From Phellopilus nigrolimitatus (taxonomy: Eukaryota; Basidiomycota; Agaricomycetes; Hymenochaetales; Hymenochaetaceae), in NCBI GenBank assembly GCA_021029095.1, contig JAJOHG010000007.1, forward strand, positions 434,001 to 498,000: DNA of 64,000 nucleotides, given 5' to 3'. Of this stretch, positions 31,851-43,232 are shown in pieces (position 1 is the stretch's first letter; each line of letters starts with the position of its first letter). The notes beneath the pieces are model-generated. The model ran no database searches. It was not told the DNA's origin and was given only the letters and a program-made list of their open reading frames with translations. Made by a program: the position numbers and the translations under genes.

Positions 31851-33345
31851 ATGAGCACCCGTGGAGGCCATCGCGGCGGAAACGCAAAAAGGGGCGCCCG
31901 ACGCTCCGAATTCAACAAAATCTACACACACCCTCTGCCCCTCGCTCTCGAACCTCCAACCAGCGACGCCGATTCCCTCGCCAGAAAATGCACTGCAGGT
32001 TTCCTTGGACTTCTCGGCTACTCTGTGGCCCGCATATCCAGCCCGCACCTCGAGGGCGTGCTCGATATCGCAACGCGTTCCGTCTGGGTACCCAATTCGC
32101 CTGACGCTATGCTACTCTGGAGGCGCGGCTTTTTCGGGAAGGGAAACCTGTCCCGCAGCGAACCGAGCTGGCTCGCGCGGCAGGTCAATCAGCGCAAAGT
32201 CAAAGCTGCTGGAGGTACGTTTGTAAAATCTCGTCGATGATTTTTGATGGGCTGAGAGTGCAATCCATGTGCTGCTGGCAGGAATGACCGCCGAGGAAGT
32301 CACGGCGAAGCGCCGTGCGGAGCGCAGGCAGTTCAAGCTCGACAGGGCACGCGCAATGGCCCAGGCTGCGCTCGAGGCTGAGTCTGCCTTCGCCGCCACG
32401 GGCGTCGAGCCCGCGGAGTCCTCCGTCGTCATCCCCTCTGCTGCGACCTGGAAACCGACGAAACCCGAAGCCGCCGCCGCTGCAGCCGACGCGAACTCGC
32501 CAATAGATGAAGGCGAATATGAAGACGATGTCGTCCCCGAAGAAGACCTCGTAGATGTAGAGCACCTGCAGCTCACTCTCCAAGAGGCCTTCTTTCTGAT
32601 CTGGACCATGGACTGTCTGTCCCTTACAGACTCTACCACTGTGCGTTTCCTGCTCCGCTCGATCTCAACTCATCTAAAGCTAATCCCCTGTCCTCGGTAT
32701 CTCCTGCAGCAAGACTCACTCAGCCTATCGCAAATCTGGCGAACCTTCCAAAACATCCACCTCCCCGCCCTCACGCTAATCCCGTCCCTAGACTCAGTGC
32801 CAACCCGCTTCGACAACCCCTTCCTCATCCACTACGTCGTCTTCCACCACTACCGCTCACTTGGCTGGGTCATCAAGGGCGGGATAAAATTCTGCGTAGA
32901 CTACCTGCTCTACAAGCGCGGGCCCGTCTTCTCACATGCCGAGTTCGTCTCATCCTAAACTTGCGTGTCGAAAACCTAATTTCGTATTGTAAATCTTCGT
33001 TCACAGATTCGCGCTCGTTGTCTGCCCGGTATACGAAGACCCCTCCGACCGGGCCTCCTCTCCCTTCGACCTACAAAACGTGGACCCCTTTACTTGGTCA
33101 TGGCTGAGTACGATCAACCGCGTGAACACGCAGGTGCAAAAAGTGAGCCATTGACTTACCCCCTTCGTCTTTAATGGCTTCCTAACCGAAAGTAACAAAT
33201 AAAGACGCTCATCCTGGTATACGTGACAATCCCTGCGATGTCCCGCCTCCCACCAGACACGTTGTCATCTCCCGCTTGCTTCACCCACTATTCCGTCCGT
33301 GAAGTCGTCGTCCGCAGATTCATCCCGGCACGGATGCGTGACTGA
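31851..33345 (+). CDS. SEN2: tRNA-splicing endonuclease subunit Sen2
   Basis: Catalytic subunit that cuts the 5' splice site of intron-containing pre-tRNAs. The start at 31851 gives MSTRGGHRGGNAKRGARR. VWVPNSPDAMLLWRRGFFGKGNLSRSEPSW is the Sen2 N-terminal signature. A charged helix and an acidic linker follow, then LQLTLQEAFFLIWTMDCL. After a 69-nt in-frame intron (32641-32709) come the nuclease-fold elements FHHYRSLGWVIKGGIKFCVD and YLLYKRGPVFSHAEF, with catalytic Tyr and His. After two more introns, NTQVQKTLILVYVTIP carries the likely catalytic Lys. The tail is EVVVRRFIPARMRD. About 430 residues, five exons. The catalytic triad is inferred from the family. Confidence 0.93.
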
Positions 33346-33796
33346 TATGCATTGAGATAATGTTTTCTTTTATGCACTTGTTATCCTTATTCAGACATCA
33401 TGAACAAAATGTACTATACTGTGCGTTCCCGATCCCTACAACTTCAAGCGTAGATGCCAAGAAAAACCAATTTTCTATAATGATAGTGTATTAAGACAAG
33501 ATGCTTGTGTTATCAGCAAATACAAATCCCGAGAATCATGCAGTCAACAATTCCAATGAACCACTGGTGCACAGAAAGATAGCAATAGCGTAGCGAACGG
33601 GCTTCGATCCTAGTATACAGACATAACCCCGACCGGAGCCAAGTGATACCAAAAGCGGGGTGAGGAGGGGCGGTTCAAGGGGCCACGGGGTCCAGCGGAG
33701 TGATGTTCATGCAACGACGATGCAACGATAGCAAGAATAATAGATAGGGGCAGGAACAACGTAACAAAACCTGATTCAAACCAGAAACAAAATTAT
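33346..33796. other. Intergenic, convergent SEN2 / THP3-like
   Basis: About 450 bp between converging 3' ends, carrying AT-rich UTR-like sequence and a G-rich part (33655-33690). No gene seen. Confidence 0.5.
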
Positions 33797-35670
33797 TCAG
33801 ATGGCCCCCTTGATGGTTGCCTTCCTATATTTCTCGTCGAACACTTTCGCGAGCGGTAGTTGCGCAGGCCTGCAATCCAGAACCTTCTGCTCGTCAGCGG
33901 CGTCTGGGTTCTGGTAGAACGCCGCTCGATGTTGCGTGATGAATGTCGCAGCCTGAGCGGCATTCTCGAACGCGAGCTCGTCTTGGATGAATGCAATGGG
34001 CAGTTGGATGTAGCTGGGAACGGAAAGACAATAAACATGCAAAATTCCAAAATTTCAATACACAAGACAACTAAAGAAACGCACGCTTTCGATATGACCA
34101 TCAGAGCTTTCGTTCTCTCCCTGTCAACAAAATGGTCCATGATATAGGCTCCCATATTTGGAGAATTCGAATAGTATTCGAAAAATGCATGGTAATTGTT
34201 CGTTGACATCGCACGCTGCACCTCCAGCGCATGCTTAATGGCACTTTGTTGTTTCTGCTTTCCCGTTAGTCGACCTACGAGTAAATTTAATTCTACATTA
34301 TGTTAGTAAGATAGGATACCAAAGCTAGGAACAAAAGTATGACATACCGCTCCTGTTCATGCCATGCAATAATAAAAGAATTCGATAGGCTGTAAATTCA
34401 TCATTGCATCCACGTATACCCATTTCATAAAGATTCTTCAGCATTTGCTGGCACTGGTTATACTCAACCATGTCCGCCTGTTACGGTTATAACTAAGCAA
34501 GGATATCCACATTAGGAAAGAGTAACATACAGCTTCTAATGCCATTCGTGCGTGAATTTCGTAGACTTGCACAGTAAATTCATTGTTTATTCTTTGCACC
34601 TGCACAAAATCAATCCGGAGGTTAAGTAGCTCCATTGTCTCGTACGCACAATGAGATCTTGCCGGATACTTTTGAATTGATTACATATCCATGGGTAGTC
34701 GTTGTTTTGCCGCCAGCGTTTCTTAAGTTCTATAAGTGTCTTCTCCAGCACGCGGTACGGTCGGATATCTTTAGGGTCAGGTTCCTAGAAAGAATGTTGC
34801 GAGAGGATGCTTAGCGGTGCAGGGAAACGAACATACAGTTGTTAGCCGCAGGTAGTCCTTGAAAAGTTGCTGTGATGTCCCGACAATGGAATACCTGTCC
34901 CAATCAACAGACTATGGAAATCAAAAAAAAAAACTTCAATCAGGTGCATCACGATATCAAAGAATTAGGGGGCGTATCGTACTCGATCGTTTCCTTCCGG
35001 GGCTTCATTACCCCAAGACGCCGGAGAACCCGAACGTGAGTTGCTCTGAATGCGATGAATGAGGTTGGAATGAGCCGTGACCTGTGAAGAGCCCTGTCCA
35101 CCATGCAACTTCTGCCGCTCAATCTCGTGTTCCCGCTGAAAGCGTTCCGCCCTCCTGTTCAGCGCCGCTTGATCGTTCACGTCCGGGATGTTTGAGTACG
35201 TGGAATGATTCTTATTTCCAGGTTTCTTCTTCTTGTTCGCAATGTGCTTGTCCTCACTGGAAGAGCAAAACAGAACGGTCGTGAGGAATGAGATTCAAAC
35301 ACAATGAGGACGCAATACTCGCAATTTGCGCTTGAGTTGCTGTTGCAGCGGTAACTTCGGCATAAGACTGCAAGGGTAAAAGTTCTTTCAAGTCGCACAT
35401 AAGATCAAGAGAACGAGAGGGCGTGTCAGACAACCTTTGCAGCTGAACACCGTTCCAATCCGTGGTCCATAGGGTCTTGTTCGTAAATGCTTCACCTATT
35501 ACCTGCTTCAGCTCAGCCTGCACTTGTTCCTTATTCGAGTCTGTTATCTGTCCTAGGCATTTTGCGACCCAGTCCCTAGCGAGCGCAACCACAAACACGA
35601 ATCAGAGCGAAGTAGAGCTGCGGACATAGTAAGATGCATACTTGAGTTGAGGAGGCCATGCTTCCGACAT
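33797..35670 (-). CDS. THP3: SAC3/GANP-domain protein, Thp3/LENG8-like
   Basis: SAC3/PCI-type scaffold related to yeast Thp3, which with Csn12 acts in transcription elongation and mRNA maturation. The first exon is only 29 nt: MSEAWPPQLK from 35670, joined to DWVAKCLGQITDSNKEQVQ. It then has LWTTDWNGVQLQRL and a linker with a basic stretch near KKKKPGN. A region resembling SIVGTSQQLFKDYLRLT precedes DPKDIRPYRVLEKTLIELKK and WRQNNDYPWICNQFKSIRQD. IRNEFTVQVYEIHARMALEA-type helices follow (VQRINNEFTVQVYEIHARMA), then NLYEMGIRGCNDEFTAYRIL. The tail is LPIAFIQDELAFENAAQAAT ... KVFDEKYRKATIKGAI. Nine or more exons. Nuclear function is inferred from the family. Confidence 0.88.
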
Positions 35671-36025
35671 CTTGCACTTTCGATGGGTAGAGAGGATCCG
35701 TGAAGAGGATAAAGAGAAATAATATAGCTAAATGAAGCACAGAGGATGCCTTAGATTTCACAGAATTGCCTGAGGAAACGGAACGTGCAACGACGTCGAA
35801 ACGCCTGCCACAGGTCATGAACTTATGTAAACAGCATGCCGTTCTCACGCTTAGAAGCACAGCTTAGATCATTCAAACTGTTTATGAGCATGTTCTATGC
35901 CATGGTATTAACGGCGTAAAGACCCAGTAATTAACTTATTCTAATGACCCTTCGTCTCGGGTGGAGTGTATACTTTTTTTCAAACCCGAAATGTTAGCTC
36001 ATTTTCGATTCACTGAAGAAACAGA
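35671..36025. other. Intergenic THP3-like upstream / CYT1 3'
   Basis: About 355 bp, promoter side of the THP3-like gene and 3' flank of CYT1, both on the minus strand. No gene or clear element seen. Confidence 0.4.
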
Positions 36026-37287
36026 TCATTGCTCACAGATTTTTCTGCTCTTGATCACAGACCACTTGAAACGCTTGACGTACAGACTAACTGCCGTGAG
36101 GGCTGAAAATAGAATAACAGCCTTCAGACCGTACTTCTTGCGTTCGTCGTGCTCCGGCTCCGCCGCCCACGAAAGGAAAGTTGCAACATCCTTCCCCATC
36201 TGGCTCGTCGTTGCCGGAGTACCTTAGTAAAACTAGTTCAGCAGCGAACATGTGCTACGTGCTAATTCATTTTACTCACCGTCCTCAAACTCGACCAAGC
36301 CATCAAACAATACACGAGCCATAGCAATAGCGCCGCCAGGGAAGTAAGGGTTGTAGTTTAAGCCTTCCAGGACTTTCACACCGGCAGGAGGATCGACATA
36401 GCCAGTGAGAAGAGAGAAAATGTAGTCCTGGTCCATGCGGCATACTTAGTTGGTTGCAGAACGTGAAGAGCAAGAAACATACCGCGCCGCCATGACGCGC
36501 CTTGGCCATCAAGCTCAGGTCGGGAGGAAGAGCACCGGCGTTCCCCGCACGCGCAGCTTCCTCGTTCGCGTACGGTGCCGGCATGTAGTCTGAAAGCTTC
36601 CCTGGACGCTGGAACATCTCGCCTGCGTCATTCGGGCCGTCCGTGTATTCGACCTCCTCCGCCATCGCTTTCACCTCGTCTACGCTGTGCGAAACGCCGA
36701 CGAGATTCCGCCATGCAATGCGGTCAAGCGAATGACAGGCGGCGCAAACTTCACGGTAGACCTGGTACCCGCGTCGGATGCTGCATTTGTTTTTGTTGAG
36801 TTTAAAGGATACTGTCGGCGAAAACGCGGGTCTAACTACCTGGCGTGGTCGTAAGAGTCGAAAAGACCTTTGTGGTCGAAGGGCCAGTTGGCGGGGTGCA
36901 GACCATCCTCCGCAGGTGAAGACGCATGAACTTCACCAACGAAAGGAAGTGTGCCGTAGAGGTGAGCATACCACGCTATCGAGCCGGCGGTGAAGAGGGT
37001 CGCCGACGCGATCGCAGTCTTGGAGGCCAAGACGTTCTAGCGAACAATTAGTTGCAGGTATGAGAACATAAGTTAACTAACTCACCTCAGACGCGGTCGT
37101 GCTCGACGAGGACGAGGCGTACCGCTACGCAAAATTGGCTGTAAGTTCGATGTCGCCAACAGGCTGTACCGCGCAAAACGGTCGGACTTACGAGGCCAGA
37201 GCGGGAAAATGACTGGCTGGCCGCGCGCCTCGAAGCGGACAGCGACGCAGCCTTGAGAAAGGCTGAAGACGGCAGCCTGGCCATCAT
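36026..37287 (-). CDS. CYT1: Cytochrome c1, heme protein of complex III
   Basis: Covalent-heme subunit of the mitochondrial bc1 complex that passes electrons from the Rieske centre to cytochrome c. The start at 37287 ([20 protein letters not shown]) is an Arg/Ser/Ala-rich matrix presequence. A hydrophobic sorting segment follows ([20 protein letters not shown]). The mature start [20 protein letters not shown] leads to [20 protein letters not shown], with the heme-binding CxxCH. The downstream region has [34 protein letters not shown] and [20 protein letters not shown], with the axial Met region, then [21 protein letters not shown] single C-terminal membrane anchor precedes [12 protein letters not shown]. 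Six exons. Family assignment is secure. Confidence 0.97.
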
Positions 37288-39187
37288 TTTGTGAGATGAG
37301 AAGCGTCTAGGACGTGTGCGGAGGACAAGTTTGAGTTCGTAGGGAGAAATCGGACTTTCTTTTCCCGTCCAATGCGCCGCTTCTGATTGGGCGCGTGACA
37401 TACATAGCTTTCTCACGGATAGTCACATGTAACGCATGATGTTCAAACGGGACTCCATACATAAAACTGCTGAGCTGAACTTGATCCTGGCCAGGTTTTT
37501 GTCAGCTACATTTTAACGAAATCTGTACACTCTTCTTTGAACGCGATTCAGTGTCTTTTCTTCCGCTAAATTCCATTGAAGTCATCGCCTCGCAGATTAA
37601 TGGTGAAGAGTAACCTCGTTACCAGGCCGGTTAGACTGCAAACCTGTCCGGGGATTAGATGAAAAGTATTACAGGTCTTCCGCGGCTGCTGCGCTATCGT
37701 CAATGCAAAGGGTCCAGGTGAGAGCACTGCTTTTTTCCTGGTCGACGAGTATGAATTTGTGGCTCTATGATAAAGAATCTGAACACAGATCGCACCTTGG
37801 ATTATACTTAATTTCTCTGCACATCTGTTCTGTTCTGTGCTAGATCTCATCTCTCTTCGTGCGCCTAGATGTCTCTAGGATTTATCACTGGATTCTATCA
37901 AGCCGAAACACAAACAACGGGAATCAATCACTTTCGTGATCTTGTCTTGTCTCTCTTAATCGAGTTCCGACCCTCTGAATACTGTCCATCTAAGCTCTCG
38001 TAACTGCTTTCTGGGAATGCCGATCTGTCCCCTTATTAGCATGTTTACTGCCCTCTGCAACAGCTTCGTCGATTTGATCTACAAGCCTCATTTTAGATCT
38101 CGCTCGAAGTCAGCCTTGTTGTATTTAACTTCAAGTCTTCCATTCGAAGTAGGCGGTGAAGCGCACTTGAATGTGTTTAAATTATGATTTCAACGTTTGC
38201 GGCTTATTTAAAGGCATGCACAGCCCGTCGACTACCTCGAGAAGCTGAAGGTAAGGAGTGTACTAGGTCCGGGTCTACCTGCAAGGGTATGAAATCGTCT
38301 CGAGGACCTGCCCGGATCTCTCCGTCTCCGTCTTACCTAGCATTGAACAACAATGCCCCTTACATTGTCGATCCACGCAAATTCTCCTCAACTGGGACAT
38401 GGGGTTTGGAGTGCAGGATGTATCTGGTTTGCCTTTCCTATGAATTGGCAAATACATAGGTCTCCCCAACGAGACCGGTGTTTTCATGGTAGCGAAAGTA
38501 CACCCCTTATCTCGTTCACAGTTACGTAGATCCGCTGGTCTGGTTATGATTGAAGAAAAAAGCGTTGTTACAATCACGTTACCTGTATCTTCCAGCTGCA
38601 ACATATCAATCAGACAATGCCGAAGCGCGAGGCGCTCTGGATACCAACGGCGTCATAATAAATGATTCATTGCAAATGTATGGACTGCGCATGTAATTGC
38701 AATAAACTCGTGTACGCGGAGCACATCCTCGTTCAGTCGTAAAGACTCGACATGTTTTTTTTTTTTTTTTTTTTTTTTTTCCTTGTCGAGAAGTGCAAGT
38801 ACATGTACGTACTTAGATATACATACTCGCGTATGGATAGCCGCTATTCCGAATTGAGATATTTGGCTTCGATGAGCGAGTAAGGCAATTTTCGAGCGCG
38901 ACTTGTCCACAGTACACCGACAGTCAGTGGCGTCTGCACTCTCGATCTCAAAACGTGCCCCTTGTACTGTACACTCTCGTAAATTTGGACGTCTTCAAGG
39001 GTAGCCACCCATCAGCCAGACCACTACAGCGTCGCGTCTGCCGGGCTAGAACGACGCGTTAACATCAGGTCATCAAGCACTACTACAGTTTCATTTCTGT
39101 TTAGCGAATTTATAGCTGCGACGTGTCTGGCTTTACTCTACACGTCGGAACTCCTTTAATCCCGTTTTGTGGATCTGCAAATATATC
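37288..39187. other. 1.9-kb intergenic region without a recognised gene
   Basis: Divergent upstream regions of CYT1 and the P-loop kinase gene. It contains scattered open frames under 110 codons with no family features and a 26-nt poly-T tract (38755-38780), followed by an acatgtacgtac run. I found no tRNA or snRNA signature by eye. Confidence 0.5.
38755..38780. repeat. Poly-T tract (26 nt)
   Basis: Uninterrupted run of 26 T on the plus strand in a gene-free interval. It could be the poly-A tail of a minus-strand retroposed copy or simple slippage; no retroposed gene body is recognised beside it. Confidence 0.9.
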
Positions 39188-40547
39188 ATGGATCAAGCGG
39201 GGACATCGCAAGAGCCGACTTTACTCGCGGAATTTCAGCCATGGAATGAAGACGGCGCGCAGATCGTGCTCGTATTGGTGGGCCTCATCGCGTCAGGCAA
39301 GGTGAGTCCGTCCTCTAGCCAATGTCCCCATCGGGTGCAGGCAACCTCTTGTGTGACCATACTTACTATATTTGTCTGCTCCGTCTTTTCGGCTGCGAAT
39401 CGCTGCTATAGTCTACTTTTGCAGAGGCGCTTGAGGCACATGTCCCTCAATTTCGTCGATGCAACCAAGACGACCTCGGTGACAGAAGTGCGGTTGAAAG
39501 GCTCGCACGGAAATCCCTTAGGCAGGGTCTTTCTGTGTGCATCGATCGGACAAACTTCGATGACCAGTAAGGCACTAGTCTGCGCTCTATGTGCGAAAGA
39601 ATGTCAGGCCAACACGTATATTTTCGCAGACAGCGGGCACACTGGATTAATATCGCAAGAGAAATCCCTCGAACGAAACTATGGTGTATAGTTTGTGCGT
39701 TCATGCCTTTTCCGATTGATTATGATCCTCGATGGTTTCTGATTCAGTGCTTGCCGTTGTAGTCAACACTCCACTTAATGTAAATATAACGCGTTCTCAT
39801 GGGGCACCGAGATTCCATCTGATTTTTTGCGTTTGTTCCTATGCGTTAGATTTGCATAGATAGGCTCCAACACCGTGCGTTGCGTTGCACAACGACCGAG
39901 CCTAATCCAGATTCATAGTGTCTTTCCCCTCTATAGGAACAAATCATCCAACCATTCACTCTTCCGAGGAAGGCATCCAGATCCTCTACCGCTTTCAGCA
40001 TTTATTTAATGCGCCAACGGCTAACGAGGGGTTTGAGCGCATAATTTCTTTGAGACTTGCAGACCATCCGGCGCCAACGTATACGAAGGACGAGCTTCAG
40101 ACAATCCTCTTGCAAGTCGCGACATCACCGCCGCCTGCGCCCGTAGCGCAGCAGCGCAGGATCCGCGAATATTTCGGCGCTAGCCCGTCTCATGGCAGAG
40201 GCGGCAGGGCTGGTTGGCGCGGACGCGGGCGCGGCTATTCAACTCATGGCAATGAAGGTGCTCGACAGAACGGAAGAAGTGCGTATCTAGGTTCTGCGTC
40301 GAGTCTAAGTGCGTCATCGAGAGACCAATTGCGGTCATTCAACGCCGGATACCATGGCTCCCAGCTCTTTCAAAACCCTGGTCGAGCCTCGTGGAGACGA
40401 GGAGAGAATACGTTTCAGGGCAACCAAGTAGTCATGTCCCCTGAACGGACGTCGCCTATACATGTACTTTCGCGAAACCCTGAGCACAAGGAGCCATCAA
40501 AACAATCTGAAGGCGGTACCGCAGAATTTCCTATCACGATAGAGTAG
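39188..40547 (+). CDS. P-loop polynucleotide-kinase-like protein with RG-rich tail
   Basis: Predicted AAA_33-type kinase. MDQAGTSQEP (start 39188) leads to IVLVLVGLIASGK|STFAEALE, a Walker A split by an intron exactly at GK|S. RRCNQDDLGDRSAVERLARK and GLSVCIDRTNFDDQ|QRAHW match the kinase domain seen in 3'-phosphatase/5'-kinase (PNKP-like) and aprataxin-associated proteins. Further introns join LWLLAVVVNTPLN|ICIDRLQHR|TNHPTIHS. The C-terminal part has an Arg/Gly-rich stretch (GRGGRAGWRGRGRG), suggesting nucleic-acid binding, and ends FPITIE. No phosphatase or FHA domain is visible. A role in DNA or RNA end repair is inferred from the fold family only. Confidence 0.75.
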
Positions 40548-40935
40548 ATGACGATCGTAGATCTCGGGAGAAAAAGGGAGGATCTCTAAAGTCAGATTTC
40601 TTTTTTTTTGAGGTTTCGCATTGTTTCCACACTGTAAACTGCAAACCTTGTTTTTCTAACTTTCCTTGTTGTTAGGAGCAAAATACGCTTTGAGGAACGT
40701 CACTGACGATCCTCGATTAAATAATGGCAACGCAGAGCAGATGTAGCATATGGTTCATCAATAATGAAACTTCATTACACGACGTTGTTACTAATCGCTG
40801 TCGAGGTGCATACATTAGTCGGACGCCGCGCTCCATGAGCGGTCCGAAGCTTCATCGATATCCGGTATGAATGGACATACGAACAGCGGATGAGTTGGGA
40901 GTGGCAAAAGCAGCGAACGGATGAAAATTTCGCGA
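40548..40935. other. Intergenic, convergent kinase / TPR gene
   Basis: About 390 bp of converging 3' flanks with a T-rich stretch (40600-40610). No gene seen. Confidence 0.45.
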
Positions 40936-42106
40936 TCATCTCGTATCGGTCTCATGCGCAGCGTCCTTCATCTTCTGTCCAAGAATTTTCGCACTGACCT
41001 GTGGGCGTCAATGTCAGTCCAAATTGCGAAATCAAATGGACGAGAAGAGCGCACATTTCTGATGTGCACTTGAGCTCGCTCAACGCCATATTCATTACTT
41101 CGTTTATACTGCGTGAGAGCTTCTTCTAGTCTCCCGCCTGTTTGTACGCATCGGAAACAATAAAACATCCATTCGCGAGTAGTCAGTTGTAGACATGAAC
41201 AATAACATTTGGTAAGTGCTCACAAGCTTCCAATACGGCAGCCAGATTGAAAGCTATCTCGGGATCCTCTGGCGCAAGCGAGGAGGCAATTCTGGAATGA
41301 TCATCAACGTCGGTGGTTAATATGGGGCGATTGAACCTGAAAATTTACCTGAGGTGGTGTAAAGCGAGATCAGGCCGCGAGACTGGCGAAATGATGTACG
41401 CGCTTGCTAGGTCTATTTCCATATGTAAATGACAGGTTATACTTGGAGAACAGACGACTTACTAGTGTGAGCGTCAGGACTCGAAGGTTGTAGAGCGATA
41501 GATTCTTTCCATGCATTGATAGCATCATCGAACTCCTCTTGAACAAGAAGAGAAAGTAGAGTTAGGATAGAGATAGGCACATTAGCGAGAGACATGAAAG
41601 TTAGTTAGTTAACTTAAGGATTATGAGCAAAAAACGAACTAAGATGGTAATGTGTTACGCCCAGGTTGAAGAGAGATCCGGCATCTCGCTTGATGTCCAC
41701 GGACCGCTTGTAATAGGACTTTGCTCCCTCGACGTCACCCTCTTCAAGTTTCTGGGTTCCTTTCTCAAGGCAGAGAAGCGCTTCTGTTTCAGCAGGGTCT
41801 ACGGCAGATGAATGCGGAGTCGTCGAAGTGGCGAGACCTAGAGGACAATTGGCATGAACTGGTGCCGAGTAAGGTGCATATTGATTAACGAAGGGACTCA
41901 CGCTTTGATGAATGAGGGGTCGACGATAAGAAGGATGTCGCAGAACGACCGCTGCGGACGCGGAGAGTAGACACGGTGGTGGCAGGTGCCAACCGCATAG
42001 AATGCAGACGCTTTAAAGGGGAAGCAAAGGGCGATGGAACAGGGAAACGAGCACGCTGGGCGTGCACGAGGACGCGATTGCGACAGAAAGCGATAGTAGA
42101 GCTCAT
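40936..42106 (-). CDS. TPR-repeat protein, probably mitochondrial
   Basis: Start at 42106 (MSSTIAFCRNRVLVHAQRAR) followed by an Arg/Ser-rich, acid-free N-terminus of about 60 residues, typical of a matrix presequence. The body contains TPR-like helices: ALLCLEKGTQKLEEGDVEGA, AKSYYKRSVDIKRDAGSLFN, LGVTHYHL, then EEFDDAINAWKESIALQPSS across an intron and GGRLEEALTQYKRSNEYGVE. The last short exon ends KMKDAAHETDTR. Seven or so exons. TPR scaffolds bind partner proteins; no partner can be inferred. Divergent from TIM23 over about 220 bp, so the two mitochondrial genes may share a promoter. Confidence 0.8.
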
Positions 42107-42325
42107 ATTGTCTTCACTGGAAGAGGAACGATGCTGGCAGCGGAGTTGGGTCAAGGAAATGTAGTAACAAGAAAGTGTAAATCATCAATTTACTGAAGTG
42201 TGACTAATGTACAAGGAGTGTACTACAAAACGTATAGTATGTGACAGGTGCATTACTTTTTTTGTAATTGCGTTTATGTAGCTCTTCTTTTCGTTTGCGA
42301 CATCCTCTTTTCCTCCGCACTCGTC
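42107..42325. promoter_or_regulatory. Bidirectional promoter, TPR gene / TIM23
   Basis: 219 bp between divergent ATGs of two predicted mitochondrial proteins. No clear TATA box. Confidence 0.45.
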
Positions 42326-43232
42326 ATGGCCTCTTCCTCTCGGAATCAGGACTCGTCGTCGCAGGACTCGGCATCTGTCTTGCGTTCGGCGTCGTTCTCC
42401 ACGGGCGCGGGCGCTGTCAATAGCGACAACAATGCCATGACGGCGTCGGACTTGCTGGCTGGCGGGTTTGACCCGGCACGACTGCACCCCATGGCCGGGC
42501 TCAAAGACCAGCTGGAGTACCTTCAGCTTGATGATGATAAGGTCAACGATCTTCCCGGTGCTATGACAGCGCTGCCGTCAAGGGGCTGGAGTGATGACCT
42601 CTGCTACGGGACCGGGACGACTTACCTGAGTGGTACGTGCTAGTCGATCTATTTCTTATTACTCATACACCTGTTTTGCACTCTATCTTTCGGCTACGGG
42701 AACAATTGTCTTATTGTTCTCGAATCATATGAACTGACTATCACCTCTTCAGGTCTTGCAATTGGCGGTCTGTGGGGAATTCGGGAGGGTGCGAAGCGCC
42801 CTCTCGCTGTGTCAAACGCTCGTTTGCGGATCAACAGTATACTCAACTCCGTCACCAGAAGAGGGACGTTCATTGGCAACTCCGCTGGGGTAGTAGGTCC
42901 GTGAGATTCCGAATCAATCCAGTTCGCTTTTTGTTCTCGACACCAACTCACGCTTGCCTCCATTTTTTGCTCCTATTAGCGCTCATCTACAACGCGATTA
43001 ATTCGTCTATAGACGGTATCCGCGGGAAGCATGATGCTTTTGGTAGTATGGCGGCTGGAGGCCTCAGTGGCGCGTTATACAAATCGAGTGGTGCGTCTTT
43101 GAGCTCAACTGGTTGTGTGTGCAGGAGGACTAAAGCATGTCTATTCTAGCTGGCGTTCGCCCTGCTTTGGCGGCAGGCACGTTAATGACTGGTCTCGCAG
43201 GAGTCTGGAGTTACGTGAAAAAGGCAGTCTGA
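42326..43232 (+). CDS. TIM23: Tim23, channel subunit of the inner-membrane translocase
   Basis: Core of the TIM23 complex for presequence import. The start at 42326 gives MASSSRNQDSSSQDS. The intermembrane-space N-terminal half contains ASDLLAGGFDPARLHPMAGL and LEYLQLDD (presequence/Tim50 interaction region). DDLCYGTGTTYLSG|LAIGGLWG begins the Tim17/22/23 four-helix domain. It continues INSILNSVTRRGTFIGNSAG|VALIYNAINSSIDGIRGK, HDAFGSMAAGGLSGALYKSS and GVRPALAAGTLMTGLAGVWS. Length about 220 residues, as in yeast. Four exons; the junction NSAGV|ALIYN uses donor gtccgt. Assignment is secure. Confidence 0.95.

Noticed and set aside
37288..39187. Possible small RNA gene or retrotransposon in the long gap
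   Set aside because: I searched by eye for tRNA B-box, U1/U2/U4/U5/U6 cores and reverse transcriptase motifs and found none; the poly-T tract alone is not enough.
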